Virus record (IMG/VR): IMGVR_UViG_3300025913_000005
Span: 1 to 62,698 of that record
Reading direction: 5' to 3' (one strand)
DNA from: a virus
Length of the DNA stretch: 62,698 nt
Every line of letters starts with the position of its first letter. Position 1 is the stretch's first letter. The notes beneath the pieces are model-generated. The model made no database searches. It worked only from the letters and a program-made list of their open reading frames with translations, and was not told the origin of the DNA. The position numbers were made by a program, and so were the translations under genes. Shown in pieces: positions 17,624-25,945 of the stretch.

Positions 17624-17786
17624 CTTCTCCCCCTAGAACCCACTTCAGCGCGTCTAGGCGCCCAAGCTGGTAGGCGTGCTTTTCCAGAATAGTCGTCGGC
17701 GCTGCAGGCGCGCCCTTATCGGTCAGCTCTTTTACTTGCCGCTCGCACTGCAAGCGGGCAGTTTCCACGAACGCCTTATCTTTCAT
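17616..17786 (-). CDS. Small protein after portal (56 aa)
   Basis: ATG at 17786 overlaps the portal stop as ATGA and the stop at 17616 overlaps the next GTG. The peptide is helical with one cysteine (R-L-Q-C-E-R) and the pattern H-A-Y-Q-L-G-R-L-D-A-L-K-W, seen in many phage proteins that follow portals. Too short to assign a fold. Confidence 0.75.
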   Translation of the reverse strand: MKDKAFVETARLQCERQVKELTDKGAPAAPTTILEKHAYQLGRLDALKWVLGGEGE

Positions 17787-19852
17787 GCTGCTCGTCTTCC
17801 TTTCAAATTGTGGCGCGCTGCAGCCAGGATCTGTCTTACAGCGCGCTCGATTACCTTCGCGTCTCTCGATACACCCAGGGCTTCCTTCGTTGGCTTGGGC
17901 AGGTTCATAGGCTGCTCTTCGCCAGCGCGATCTGCAGCATCAGCCTGCGGCGCTGGCGCGTCAGCCTTGATCGTCGTCGGCAGCGCAGGCTCCAGCGTAC
18001 GATCGGTTTCGTACGTGTCTTCTGGAAACATCGCCTCGATAACGGCCTGCACATCCTCGACGCCAAGCTCTGAGAGAAGCAGCGCGGTACCGATGCGCTG
18101 ATCGATCCCGATAGGCTCTTTACCGTCGAGCGTCATGGCTGAAACGATCGCAGCGACGCGCTCTTTTATGTCGTGCGCGAGGATATCGGGAAACTTCACA
18201 TCGATCGTTATCGTCTGATTAGCTGCCGGATTTTCGCCTTCGCCGTCTGCCTCGCGCAGCGGGACCATGATCGAGCTATCCTGCCGCTTCGTCTCGATAA
18301 ACTTCACTGTCTTAGGGTCGAACTCTGAGGTTTCCTTGCCCTGGCGCTTAGCGAGAGCTTCGCGCAGCTTGCCTTTCGGAGCGTTCACTGATCGCCTGAG
18401 CGCATACCGCCCCTGGCGCTGGATGACTTCGCGCCAGACTTCCTGCCGCTCCAGAAACATCAGCTCAGTAGGACGCTCAAGGCTGGCAGCAGTTGCCAAG
18501 CTGCCAGTCGTCGCATCTCCGAACATGTGTTCACCGAGGCCAAAGCCAGCGCAGACCATTAGCAGAACGCGCCGCGCATTATCGGGGTTCATTGTGGCAC
18601 CAGCAGTCTGAAATGGCGTTACCTTGTTGTCTGGCCCGCTGATATAAGCGCTGCCCGTAACCGGTACCGGATTCGATTCGATCTGCGTTAGATCGTTTGC
18701 AAGCGTCGTCGCGAGCACTTGCTTAAAGGCTGCGATCGCAGGCGCGCCGCCTTCCGTCTCGACGTTCCAGGCAAAGCGCGAGAGAGCGCGCCACATCGTG
18801 CAAAGGTCTTCGAGCACGCGACGGTAAGCGCGCAGCCAATCGATGCAGGGATACATGCGCGGGCATCCGAACTTCCATCCTGGAAGGTCGCCATCCTTCA
18901 AATGCATAACCGGAATCGGTTCTTTGTGGTTGTCGAGAGCTACATCGAACCCCTGAATCTTGCGGATATCCTTGGGGAAGTTTGGCAGGTCTTCGTAATC
19001 GAGAGCGAAGTACCACGCTGTGCGCTGCTTCGTGCCTACTTCGCCGCCTTGACCTTTCGGGCCATCTGGCGTGAAGGTGGTTTCTGTCCAATCGCGGCGG
19101 TAAAACCAGGGAGTGTCGTTATCGTCAGGGTCGCAGATGATTTCGGAAATCTCGACAGCATCGATACCACGCACTTCGAGTCGCCCGTCGAGAGGATCGC
19201 TAAAGAAGGCCCAGAAGATGTTGCCGTCTGTATACGTCGCCTTCTCTTTCTTCACGAGCGCGGTATGGCTGAACTGCGAAGCATTGCGAGGGTCGTTGAA
19301 AAAGGCGTTTAATCCTTCGTTCGCTGCTTCGTCGTTGCTGCTGATAGAGAGGCCTCTGCCGAAGACGTAAAACGCGCTGGTGTCGACTCCTCGACGTGCA
19401 AGAGAGTTCTTGATCGTATACAGCCTGCAGATCAGCATTATGCTCTGAATGCCGAACCGCGAGAATTCGTACTGTGACTGCGCCAGCAGGCGCTTCCAGC
19501 CGCGATCGTCTAGCGCGATCTCAAGCTCTGCCATGCCGTAAATTGTTTCGCGCAGGGGCATAGACTGAATCGTCTTCGCAGCCTCGGTCAGCATCTTGCC
19601 TGCCGCGCTGTGGCCTTCGCCCCCAGGTATCCACGGTGCCCCATCAGCGAGCGACGCAGCCTCCTGAAGCTCGGCGAGCAGGTCGTCTCGACGCCGCTGC
19701 GCCTCTGCTTTCCATTCCTGGTTTTCTTCGGCGCGTATCTCTAAGCGCTCGATCATGTTCTCTGATTTTCGGAGCAGGCGAGGAAGGCGCGGAGCGATTC
19801 TGAAGGCCAGCGCTTCGCGCCATTTGCGTAATTGGGCAGCAGAAAAGAGCAT
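17783..19852 (-). CDS. Portal protein (689 aa)
   Basis: Large protein in the position upstream of protease and capsid genes. It shows typical portal features: a long N-terminal helix, wing with W-x-F-F-x-D-P, then F-D-x-x-x-D/N and the P-V-M-H segment near residue 320, and the helical crown region in the last 150 residues (Q-R-I-G-T-A-L-L-L-S-E-L-G). It would form the dodecameric DNA channel. The next gene downstream overlaps it by ATGA. It is separated from terminase by about 14 kb, unlike most phages. Confidence 0.88.
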   Translation of the reverse strand: MLFSAAQLRKWREALAFRIAPRLPRLLRKSENMIERLEIRAEENQEWKAEAQRRRDDLLAELQEAASLADGAPWIPGGEGHSAAGKMLTEAAKTIQSMPLRETIYGMAELEIALDDRGWKRLLAQSQYEFSRFGIQSIMLICRLYTIKNSLARRGVDTSAFYVFGRGLSISSNDEAANEGLNAFFNDPRNASQFSHTALVKKEKATYTDGNIFWAFFSDPLDGRLEVRGIDAVEISEIICDPDDNDTPWFYRRDWTETTFTPDGPKGQGGEVGTKQRTAWYFALDYEDLPNFPKDIRKIQGFDVALDNHKEPIPVMHLKDGDLPGWKFGCPRMYPCIDWLRAYRRVLEDLCTMWRALSRFAWNVETEGGAPAIAAFKQVLATTLANDLTQIESNPVPVTGSAYISGPDNKVTPFQTAGATMNPDNARRVLLMVCAGFGLGEHMFGDATTGSLATAASLERPTELMFLERQEVWREVIQRQGRYALRRSVNAPKGKLREALAKRQGKETSEFDPKTVKFIETKRQDSSIMVPLREADGEGENPAANQTITIDVKFPDILAHDIKERVAAIVSAMTLDGKEPIGIDQRIGTALLLSELGVEDVQAVIEAMFPEDTYETDRTLEPALPTTIKADAPAPQADAADRAGEEQPMNLPKPTKEALGVSRDAKVIERAVRQILAAARHNLKGRRAA

Positions 19853-19873
19853 TTCGTGCGAATGATAACACGC

Positions 19874-19879
19874 TATTAT
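19874..19879 (+). promoter_or_regulatory. -10 hexamer TATTAT, leaderless type
   Basis: TATTAT is followed by 7 bases and then the ATG at 19887. It lies in the divergent gap between the portal start (19852) and the small plus-strand gene. Confidence 0.45.
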
Positions 19880-19886
19880 TTAACGC

Positions 19887-20066
19887 ATGAATCTAATCGC
19901 CTTATGCGCCAGAACCGGAAGCGAAAACAATTTCATCAAATGCAAAGCCGTGGCTATCGGGATAGAAGGTGATCTCGACGACGCCGGGAAGCAAATTTGG
20001 TACGACGAAATGAGCACGCTCTGCGCTTTCCATCCTGAAGTAGCCGAACAGATCGCTAAGCTTTAA
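19887..20066 (+). CDS. Small plus-strand protein (59 aa)
   Basis: Frame from ATG 19887 to TAA 20064-20066. It starts M-N-L-I-A-L-C-A-R-T-G-S and has C-K-A-V-A-I and a tail with F-H-P-E-V-A-E-Q-I. Its last 11 bases overlap the end of the convergent minus-strand gene. Function unknown. Confidence 0.6.
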   Translation: MNLIALCARTGSENNFIKCKAVAIGIEGDLDDAGKQIWYDEMSTLCAFHPEVAEQIAKL

Positions 20067-20661
20067 CCTGCGCCTTTGCTGCTTCCCGGTTGGCATGGCA
20101 GACGGCCTCGCCTTTGGCAGTAAGCTCCAGCTGGTAAATTATCAGGCTCTTGTGAAAGTACGTAACTTCCAGTCGCGCTAGATCGCTGATGATAAGCGAC
20201 TCGATCTGGTTAGATTGCTCTTCGCTCTCAGCGATTCGGCAGAACGGCCTGAACTGCGCTGCGGCTCTGCCGGTATGCCCTATCCCCATTTCGAGCGTAT
20301 CCTGCCCGTACTGGCTCAGCTTTACTGCATGCGGCTCCAGGCCGGAACCCATGCAGCGCTGGCAGGTGGCGATCTTTTCGCCTTCAGTATTTCGGCAGCG
20401 CGTGCCTTTGCACTTCGAGCATAGCTCACCGTCGAGAGGGGTCGGCAGCAGCTCGCCCTTGAAGTCAGGATTTAGCTGGAAGGCGGGGCAGTCTTCGTCT
20501 TTCACATTCCCGCTTGTATACCAGCTCCTGCGGCACTTGCGCGGCGCATCCTCCCAATGGTCAGCGTGGCAATACACTGCATGGTCGTCGACTCGATTGC
20601 CGAATTTGCAGCGTTGGTCGGCAGCGCTGTCTGTAAAGGCTTCCACGATATTGAAGGCCAT
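20056..20661 (-). CDS. Multi-cysteine zinc protein (201 aa)
   Basis: Two cysteine clusters: C-x-x-H/D around residues 30-45 and a DnaJ-type pair of C-x-x-C-x-G motifs (C-S-K-C-K-G-T and C-Q-R-C-M-G-S-G) about residues 83-107. The C-terminal part is helical with a second C-H pair. Two zinc sites of the DnaJ-knuckle kind are likely. A DNA- or protein-binding role is plausible; no function is known. Convergent end overlaps the 59-aa gene by 11 bases. Confidence 0.65.
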   Translation of the reverse strand: MAFNIVEAFTDSAADQRCKFGNRVDDHAVYCHADHWEDAPRKCRRSWYTSGNVKDEDCPAFQLNPDFKGELLPTPLDGELCSKCKGTRCRNTEGEKIATCQRCMGSGLEPHAVKLSQYGQDTLEMGIGHTGRAAAQFRPFCRIAESEEQSNQIESLIISDLARLEVTYFHKSLIIYQLELTAKGEAVCHANREAAKAQVKA

Positions 20662-20663
20662 GG

Positions 20664-20924
20664 CTAAACTCTAACCCCTCTGGCTTTTCTCTTTACCAGC
20701 AGATCGAAAGCGCTTCCTACGCTCCTGGATTCGATAACCTTGCGATACGTTTCTGCTGATACCTTTTCGTATCGGTAGGTTTCAGTGTGCCCCTTTCCTC
20801 CGCAGCGCATGCAGTTCGGCGAGTCTTGAGCCTTGCACGCACTGCATATAAAGCGAGCTTCTAAGGTTTCGCCTTCGTGAGCGAGCGAGTAAACGTTAGA
20901 CGACTTAACCCTCTGATGGTTCAT
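20664..20924 (-). CDS. KTSC-domain protein with inserted zinc knuckle (86 aa)
   Basis: The halves V-K-S-S-N-V-Y-S-L...L-E-A-R-F (7-25) and T-Y-R-Y-E-K-V-S-A-E-T-Y-R-K-V...S-V-G-S-A-F (49-73) are the KTSC domain pattern. Between them is a C-x-x-C...C-x-x-C zinc knuckle (C27, C30, C38, C41, then G-G-K-G). KTSC is a small domain known from phage and plasmid proteins. The insertion is unusual. The start overlaps the stop of the next gene by ATGA. Confidence 0.72.
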   Translation of the reverse strand: MNHQRVKSSNVYSLAHEGETLEARFICSACKAQDSPNCMRCGGKGHTETYRYEKVSAETYRKVIESRSVGSAFDLLVKRKARGVRV

Positions 20925-21583
20925 TTCCGCCTGCTTTCTGCCCAGGCCTTCGCCATTCGGCGCATGCCTTCCGCTTCATCGATCCCGTTCGCCTTGCAGT
21001 ATCGAAGCAAGCGCTGGCGCGCTTCCATCATCGGGTCGAGAGGCTTGCTGCCGGTAGGCTGATAGAAGGCCTGCCAGTCCTCGCGCCTACTGCCGAACGG
21101 GATATTATCGCCGAATTTCTCGCGCAGTTTCGATTCGACCTTAACGCGCACGTACTCTTCGGCTTCTGCTCTCTTCCTTCGCTGCTCCTCGTAAGCAGCT
21201 TCGCGGCGCTGCGTTTCTTCCCATGCTTCACGCCTGCGCGCTTCGGCCTGCTCCTGCTGCCTGCGGTTGGCTTCCTCGCGCTCGCGTTTAAGAGTTTCAT
21301 TGAACGCAGCTGTACCAGCATTCGCTCTATTCGAGAACTCCATAAACCCGCTCATAACGTCGCGCATCGCCTGCTGAAATAGCGCGTCATCCATCCTGAT
21401 CGTGAAGCCGAAGTGCTCGCTAGGCCTGTACTCTTCCTTCGGCGCTTCTGTTGGCTGCTCCTTGAAAGCTTTATCCAGCCTTTCGACTGCGGCGAGCGCT
21501 GCCTTTCCTTCGCCTTCAGTTCCAGGCGATAGAGCCAGATTCATCAGCTTCTGGCGTTTCGTTCGGTATTCCTGCCCCGTCAT
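20921..21583 (-). CDS. Coiled-coil phage protein (220 aa)
   Basis: ATG 21583 overlaps the stop of the 68-aa gene and gives an N-terminal helix pair (M-T-G-Q-E-Y-R-T-K-R...), a middle helix, then a long Glu/Arg-rich coiled coil (about residues 105-165, repeated R-E-E-A-N-R-R-Q-Q-E type) and a C-terminal helix with R-Y-C-K-A-N-G-I. The upstream in-frame extension of 27 codons is unlikely. Function unknown; possibly DUF2786-like at the N terminus. Confidence 0.65.
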   Translation of the reverse strand: MTGQEYRTKRQKLMNLALSPGTEGEGKAALAAVERLDKAFKEQPTEAPKEEYRPSEHFGFTIRMDDALFQQAMRDVMSGFMEFSNRANAGTAAFNETLKREREEANRRQQEQAEARRREAWEETQRREAAYEEQRRKRAEAEEYVRVKVESKLREKFGDNIPFGSRREDWQAFYQPTGSKPLDPMMEARQRLLRYCKANGIDEAEGMRRMAKAWAESRRK

Positions 21584-21786
21584 TTTTGCCGCCTCGGTTC
21601 CTTCAGCCTCACTTCGCCAGCAGGCACGTGTGGCTCTTCCTTCACGATCGCCTGCATCCAGCAATTACCATTCGCATTCCAGACCGGCGCGCCTTGACAG
21701 ATCCAGCCCTCTGCTGCTTTCGCGTTTATCAGCATCACCAGCTGTTCTGGCGTTCGATGCTGCAGTATTTCATAGCTCACCAGCAA
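21580..21786 (-). CDS. DUF1737-like small protein (68 aa)
   Basis: Contains Y-E-I-L...L-V-M-L-I-N-A-K-A-A-E-G-W and the tail with Q-A-I-V, the pattern of the short DUF1737-type proteins common in phages. Function unknown. Overlaps both neighbours by 4 or more bases. Confidence 0.6.
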   Translation of the reverse strand: MLVSYEILQHRTPEQLVMLINAKAAEGWICQGAPVWNANGNCWMQAIVKEEPHVPAGEVRLKEPRRQK

Positions 21787-22169
21787 ACCTCACTTTCCTT
21801 TACGTCGAATAGAATGCGCCAGTATGAAATCTTTATTTTTGAAGCCTCGCCGTCGCCTTCTATTATTTCAATGTGCGGAGGGACTACAGAGACAGGCTTA
21901 TGCGTAAACTCGCTAACGATCGCTGCTGCCTCGATCGCCTTGACTACCCCGCCGTACATCGCTTTAAACCGCATAAGGTCGCGCGGGTCTGCAGTTTCAT
22001 ACTGGATATATTTGCAGTCTTCAGGCCGAATCTTCATAAACAGGCCTGCGCTCCAGTCTGCTGGCAACGGAGAGCGAAAGTCTTTCCAGCCATCAGGATA
22101 ATATCTCTGCAGGATAGGCAGCGCCTGCTCTAGGCGAGTCGCTACAGCATTGCGCTCTTCGTTCGTCAT
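21777..22169 (-). CDS. Hypothetical protein (130 aa)
   Basis: Starts M-T-N-E-E-R-N-A-V with a helical first part, and has a beta-rich second half with P-P-H-I-E-I-I-E-G-D. No family recognised. It is part of the overlapping string of minus-strand genes. Confidence 0.6.
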   Translation of the reverse strand: MTNEERNAVATRLEQALPILQRYYPDGWKDFRSPLPADWSAGLFMKIRPEDCKYIQYETADPRDLMRFKAMYGGVVKAIEAAAIVSEFTHKPVSVVPPHIEIIEGDGEASKIKISYWRILFDVKESEVCW

Positions 22170-22174
22170 GGTGC

Positions 22175-22963
22175 CTATTCCAGCACGAACTCGCAGGGGC
22201 CAGCGTGCATCAGCTTCGCGCTCACCGGGATATCGGGCACGTCACCTTGCACCATATGACGATATCGGTCTTCTGCATGGTTGTTCGGATCGATCGCGTT
22301 ATACCATGCATACTTGCGCAGCCGGTCGGCCTTGTAGTTATAGCCCAGGTGCAGAATAGGCGCGCGCTCGATTGTCGCGTGCGCGTGGTGCAGCAGCTGC
22401 TGCGGGATTGACGAGCAGTGGAAGTTTCCACCCCATGGCGTCGCCTGAAACCGGAACGCCGAATTAAACAGCCGAAAGACTGAAGGCCTCGCGAAGGTTC
22501 GATAAACACCATCGACGCGCACGCGCCTCTGTCCAGGAACGCGCAGCAGCGACATATCCGAATCCCACAGATAGCGAATAGGCAGCTTGAAAGCGTGAGC
22601 GCTGGTTGCTTCCAGCGTTGCAGCGATCGCAGCCTGACCACCTTCTGCGAGCAGTTCGTCGCCGTCGAAGTGAATCGCCCAGTAAGGCGAGCGCTCGTTT
22701 CCCCGCAAGTGAATATCAGACACGTTTTGCATAACGCGCCCCAACAGCAGATCCTTATCGCGCGTTTCGTCGAGGCCATGAAAGTCTGAACGAATGACCG
22801 TTATGCGCGGGTCTAGCTGCTCTGCCAGTTCAGGCGTACCATCCTTGGAATGGTCGTCGAGTACGAATATGCGCTCACAGATCGGTAAGTATGATCGAAG
22901 TACTTCCGCTATCCAGCGCGATTCGTCCTTGATCCTTGTCATCCCGTAAATTATCATTGGCAT
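22175..22963 (-). CDS. Glycosyltransferase, family 2-like (262 aa)
   Basis: N-terminal Rossmann-type start (M-T-R-I-K-D-E-S-R-W), D36-D37-H in F-V-L-D-D-H-S-K-D-G-T, and a D-x-D-type metal site in H-F-D-G-D-E (about residues 98-103). GT-A fold sugar transfer from a nucleotide sugar is expected. The first 89 bases overlap the end of the next gene in a different frame. It is one of four glycosyltransferase-like genes in the cassette. Acceptor unknown; DNA, capsule-like or virion glycan are possible. Confidence 0.82.
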   Translation of the reverse strand: MPMIIYGMTRIKDESRWIAEVLRSYLPICERIFVLDDHSKDGTPELAEQLDPRITVIRSDFHGLDETRDKDLLLGRVMQNVSDIHLRGNERSPYWAIHFDGDELLAEGGQAAIAATLEATSAHAFKLPIRYLWDSDMSLLRVPGQRRVRVDGVYRTFARPSVFRLFNSAFRFQATPWGGNFHCSSIPQQLLHHAHATIERAPILHLGYNYKADRLRKYAWYNAIDPNNHAEDRYRHMVQGDVPDIPVSAKLMHAGPCEFVLE

Positions 22964-23390
22964 CCTCGACTTTGATTAGAGTAAAAAGGCTGTGCGGGTC
23001 TTCATTGCCAGCCATGTCGTAAACCTCGATCACGCGTTGAAGCGTATCAGAGGGGCACATCTTGTCTTCGTAGTGGTACCGCAGATTACTGGCGCGCTCT
23101 TCGTCATCTATCGCCTTGTCTGGCTCGAAGCGATAGCCATCGACTGTAACCACGAAAGGCCCCTTAACCGCCAGCGTAACGACAGTAGGCACCTCGCGCC
23201 CGCCAGTAGGCGTGCAGTCGATTTCCTCAGGCGAGATCACATGCAGGTCGAACTCGGCGCCACACTCGCGCCTGTGGCAATACCAGCGCGTCTTCGTGCC
23301 TGCAGGAAGATGGCTAACAGAACTCTGCCCCAGGCCGCACGTGGGGCAGTGGATGTATCGCTGATCGTCGGCAAAAGGTTTCTGAATCAT
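22875..23390 (-). CDS. Zinc-ribbon protein (171 aa)
   Basis: Residues about 15-50 have C-P-T-C-G...C-H-R-R-E-C-G, a zinc-ribbon. The rest is a beta-rich module with a strongly acidic linker (E-D-A-N-D-N-L-R-D-D-K-D). Function unknown. Its end overlaps the glycosyltransferase start by 89 bases in another frame. Confidence 0.6.
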   Translation of the reverse strand: MIQKPFADDQRYIHCPTCGLGQSSVSHLPAGTKTRWYCHRRECGAEFDLHVISPEEIDCTPTGGREVPTVVTLAVKGPFVVTVDGYRFEPDKAIDDEERASNLRYHYEDKMCPSDTLQRVIEVYDMAGNEDPHSLFTLIKVEDANDNLRDDKDQGRIALDSGSTSIILTDL

Positions 23391-24304
23391 ATAATGCGAT
23401 TTCTATAAAACCCGCTGAACCGTGGAACCTTTATCAAGTCGTATTCTCGCCCGTCGATCTTCACGACTTCTGGATTAGCGTTTAGCTCAGGCATGCGCTG
23501 CTTCCAGTACTCTTCGAGGTACAGCGCGTTAGGTGGCCAGTCCTCAAAACGGGTGACGTTTGCAGAGTGATAGTTGAAATTTTTCCCGTTGAAATATCGG
23601 TTATGCTTGTTCACCCAGTTAACGACGCCTCGGTTAATGCGCTCGGTGCTCGCTGCATCGTTCGTGGCTGTCGCCTTGTGGTCGCAGCGAACCTCAGGCA
23701 CTGCCGCGCACTTCCAGCCCGCCATGCGCACGCGCTGGCATACGTCGGCTTCCTCCTGGTGGCCCAGCCGATCATCGAACACGCTAGCAGGCTGCGCCAT
23801 CCTTCCCTCGAACATCATCAGCATGCTAGGGTCTGTTCGTAAATCGGTCGCACACATCCGGTTCATGATCCAGCAGAAGCCGCAGGCCCAGAGCACTTCT
23901 TTGTACGGTCCTCGATCAACCTGATACGCGCCATCGTTCGGAAAGATGAGGCCTATTTCGTGGAAGCGGTCGAGGTAGGAGCAGAGCGTTTCGTCCCATC
24001 CTGGCGTGAGCACTTCAGCGTCGTTATCGAGGTAGGCGATATATTCGGTCATGCTGTTAGCCAAGATCACATTGCAGGCGCCAGCATACCCGACGTTTCG
24101 ATCATTCCAGACAGGCAGAAAGCGCGAATCGCGCGCGGCTATTCGACAGATTGCCTCTTTCGTAAGCTCGTCGCCCGCGCTCGGGTTGTGAACGATGTAG
24201 CATTGGAAATCTGTAACGCTGTTCTTGATGAGCGCTGCCAGCGTGCGCTCCAGCTGCTGCCAGTTCCTGCCGTAGCTGGCGATTCCGATATCTAGTCTGC
24301 GCAC
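23387..24304 (-). CDS. Glycosyltransferase, family 2-like (305 aa)
   Basis: N terminus R-L-D-I-G-I-A-S-Y-G-R-N-W, N-x-G-Y-A-G-A-C-N and A-Y-L-D-N-D-A-E-V (D93 and D95 metal site), then G-H-Q-E-E-A-D-V-C-Q-R-V-R-M-A-G-W, the usual E-D-D-like region of GT2 enzymes. Central C-G-F-C-W-I-M-N-R region is characteristic. Overlaps neighbours by a few bases. Second of the four. Confidence 0.88.
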   Translation of the reverse strand: MRRLDIGIASYGRNWQQLERTLAALIKNSVTDFQCYIVHNPSAGDELTKEAICRIAARDSRFLPVWNDRNVGYAGACNVILANSMTEYIAYLDNDAEVLTPGWDETLCSYLDRFHEIGLIFPNDGAYQVDRGPYKEVLWACGFCWIMNRMCATDLRTDPSMLMMFEGRMAQPASVFDDRLGHQEEADVCQRVRMAGWKCAAVPEVRCDHKATATNDAASTERINRGVVNWVNKHNRYFNGKNFNYHSANVTRFEDWPPNALYLEEYWKQRMPELNANPEVVKIDGREYDLIKVPRFSGFYRNRII

Positions 24305-24543
24305 GCTTCCTCCTCGACTGGCTCGCCATCGCTGCCTACCCTGACAGGATTCGGCATCGCGTCTTTCGCCAAAAGCTTTCCGCAGTGCGGCAAAAGCTCT
24401 GCCTCGTTCTCGACAGGCGCGACGATCGTTAGTAGCTCGAAGTGCGAATCCCCGCTTACCTCCGGCAGATGCAGCATGTACGTTCCGACGTGCCGCTCGC
24501 CTTCAGGCCGGTGCTTATCTACGATCGATATTCCGATAATCAT
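24292..24543 (-). CDS. Hypothetical protein (83 aa)
   Basis: Beta-rich start (M-I-I-G-I-S-I-V-D), acidic tail, no known motif. Start overlaps the stop of the next gene by ATGA; end overlaps the glycosyltransferase start. Confidence 0.55.
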   Translation of the reverse strand: MIIGISIVDKHRPEGERHVGTYMLHLPEVSGDSHFELLTIVAPVENEAELLPHCGKLLAKDAMPNPVRVGSDGEPVEEEACAD

Positions 24544-24941
24544 ATTACGGGCTCCTCGTTAACGCCCATCTTCGCGAAGAGCGCTTGCGCTTCGGCATCC
24601 CATTCGCGAGAGCTTTCTGCAGCCGCTGCTGCGTACCACTGCTTCAGCAGCCATACTTCGTGAAAGGTTAGCGAAGGAATCGCACAGATCCTTTCCTCGT
24701 CTTCCTCGCTGAAGGTGCTGGCATTTAATTCAACGCCACCTATTTCTTCCAGGCCGTCTAGCAGCTCGTCGATAAGGTCAGCGTTGGCGAAGCCCGCCCA
24801 GTAGATGCGCACAGCGTTTCCAGGCTTCCCGCTATCGATCAGGAAGCGGGTCGTGCCTGTAGGCAGCAAGCCCTTATCGGTCAGCCTTTGAACCAGACTG
24901 GTATTCATAAGCGGCATAAATTTTCTTTTGCTTTCGCTCAT
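24540..24941 (-). CDS. Hypothetical protein (133 aa)
   Basis: N-terminal V-Q-R-L-T-D-K-G-L-L and a central D-E-L-L-D-G-L-E-E-I-G region, then a tryptophan-containing helical end. No family recognised. Overlaps both neighbours. Confidence 0.55.
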   Translation of the reverse strand: MSESKRKFMPLMNTSLVQRLTDKGLLPTGTTRFLIDSGKPGNAVRIYWAGFANADLIDELLDGLEEIGGVELNASTFSEEDEERICAIPSLTFHEVWLLKQWYAAAAAESSREWDAEAQALFAKMGVNEEPVI

Positions 24942-25411
24942 TGCACTTTAGGCTTGATGCCCCTCTCTTTCCAGGTGTAGCAGTTGAGTTCAGCGACGAC
25001 GCTATAGGCGCGCCACATCCCGCCAGGAAGCGAATCGCACAGCACCAGCATAGGCTCGCTCTCTCCCGCGACTGGCGAAGGGATCAGCGCCGAGTCGTAA
25101 TAGTGCAGCGCCTGCCCAATCGCATGCAGCGCTTCGAGCACGCGCAGGTCTGATATCCCTACAGGTATCAGCTCGTGAGAGCGCAGCATGTCGATATTCT
25201 GCAGGTCGCGCCATTCAGTTACGTCGCGATAACGCGGCGGCCACTTCAGACCGCCAGCGCCGTATGGCTCGCTCAGCGTGGCGAATAGATGGTCGGTCCT
25301 CCGCGCGAATAGCCCGACTCGAAACTTCTGGCAGAAGACATGAATGTCGTTCACGCAAGCGAGCGCTTTGTCGCGATCGTCTGAAAGCGGCTTGATGACT
25401 GGGTTAGGCAT
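24938..25411 (-). CDS. Hypothetical protein (157 aa)
   Basis: ATG at 25411 preferred; it overlaps the end of the next gene by 8 bases. It contains H-V-F-C-Q-K-F-R-V-G-L-F-A-R-R, P-S-P-V-A-G-E-S-E-P and W-R-A-Y-S-V-V. No known family. Confidence 0.55.
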   Translation of the reverse strand: MPNPVIKPLSDDRDKALACVNDIHVFCQKFRVGLFARRTDHLFATLSEPYGAGGLKWPPRYRDVTEWRDLQNIDMLRSHELIPVGISDLRVLEALHAIGQALHYYDSALIPSPVAGESEPMLVLCDSLPGGMWRAYSVVAELNCYTWKERGIKPKVQ

Positions 25412-25676
25412 TTTCGACAGGCTTATGGTAGTCGCGTACGGTTTCGGTTGTGACGCCATCGATACGAACCTGCGTAGCGATCTCGATCTTATGCTTTTCG
25501 CAGTACAGATTAGCTCCGAAGCGATTCCAGCCTTCAGGAACTGCGTGGACTACGCTTAATTCGATTTGGCCGTCTGGTCGCTTAGACGAGTGAGTAATAG
25601 GATCTACATCTACAGTTGCGCCAGCGCCGCAGGCTGCGCAGATGTACCGCGCATAGTATTTAGGGGCAGCAGTCAT
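25404..25676 (-). CDS. Zinc-ribbon-like small protein (90 aa)
   Basis: ATG 25676 (overlapping the upstream gene stop) gives M-T-A-A-P-K-Y-Y-A...C-A-A-C-G-A-G-A...C-E-K-H, a small zinc ribbon. Function unknown. Confidence 0.58.
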   Translation of the reverse strand: MTAAPKYYARYICAACGAGATVDVDPITHSSKRPDGQIELSVVHAVPEGWNRFGANLYCEKHKIEIATQVRIDGVTTETVRDYHKPVENA

Positions 25677-25945
25677 CGAATCGCCTCCGTCCACAGAAAC
25701 GCTATCGACCACCAGCCCTCAGGCTTGCCGTTGTAGCAGTGATGGCGCAGTGCGTAAGATTTATTTCCAACGTCGAGGCGATTATGCAGGTCGACAATGT
25801 TCGCAACAGAATCCTGCAGCGCCGACGAGTGATTGATAACTACGCCGTACACTTGCCGCCCAGGTTGAACCATCTTGCCGCTTCGAGAGGCGTGCTGCAG
25901 CGCATCCATAAAAGCCTGCAGGCAGAAAGGCTGATCCCATTTCAT
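25673..25945 (-). CDS. Hypothetical protein (90 aa)
   Basis: ATG 25945 overlaps the methyltransferase stop (ATGA). The peptide has P-F-C-L-Q-A-F-M-D-A-L...G-V-V-I-N-H-S-S-A-L-Q and a tryptophan pair near the end. No family recognised. Confidence 0.55.
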   Translation of the reverse strand: MKWDQPFCLQAFMDALQHASRSGKMVQPGRQVYGVVINHSSALQDSVANIVDLHNRLDVGNKSYALRHHCYNGKPEGWWSIAFLWTEAIR

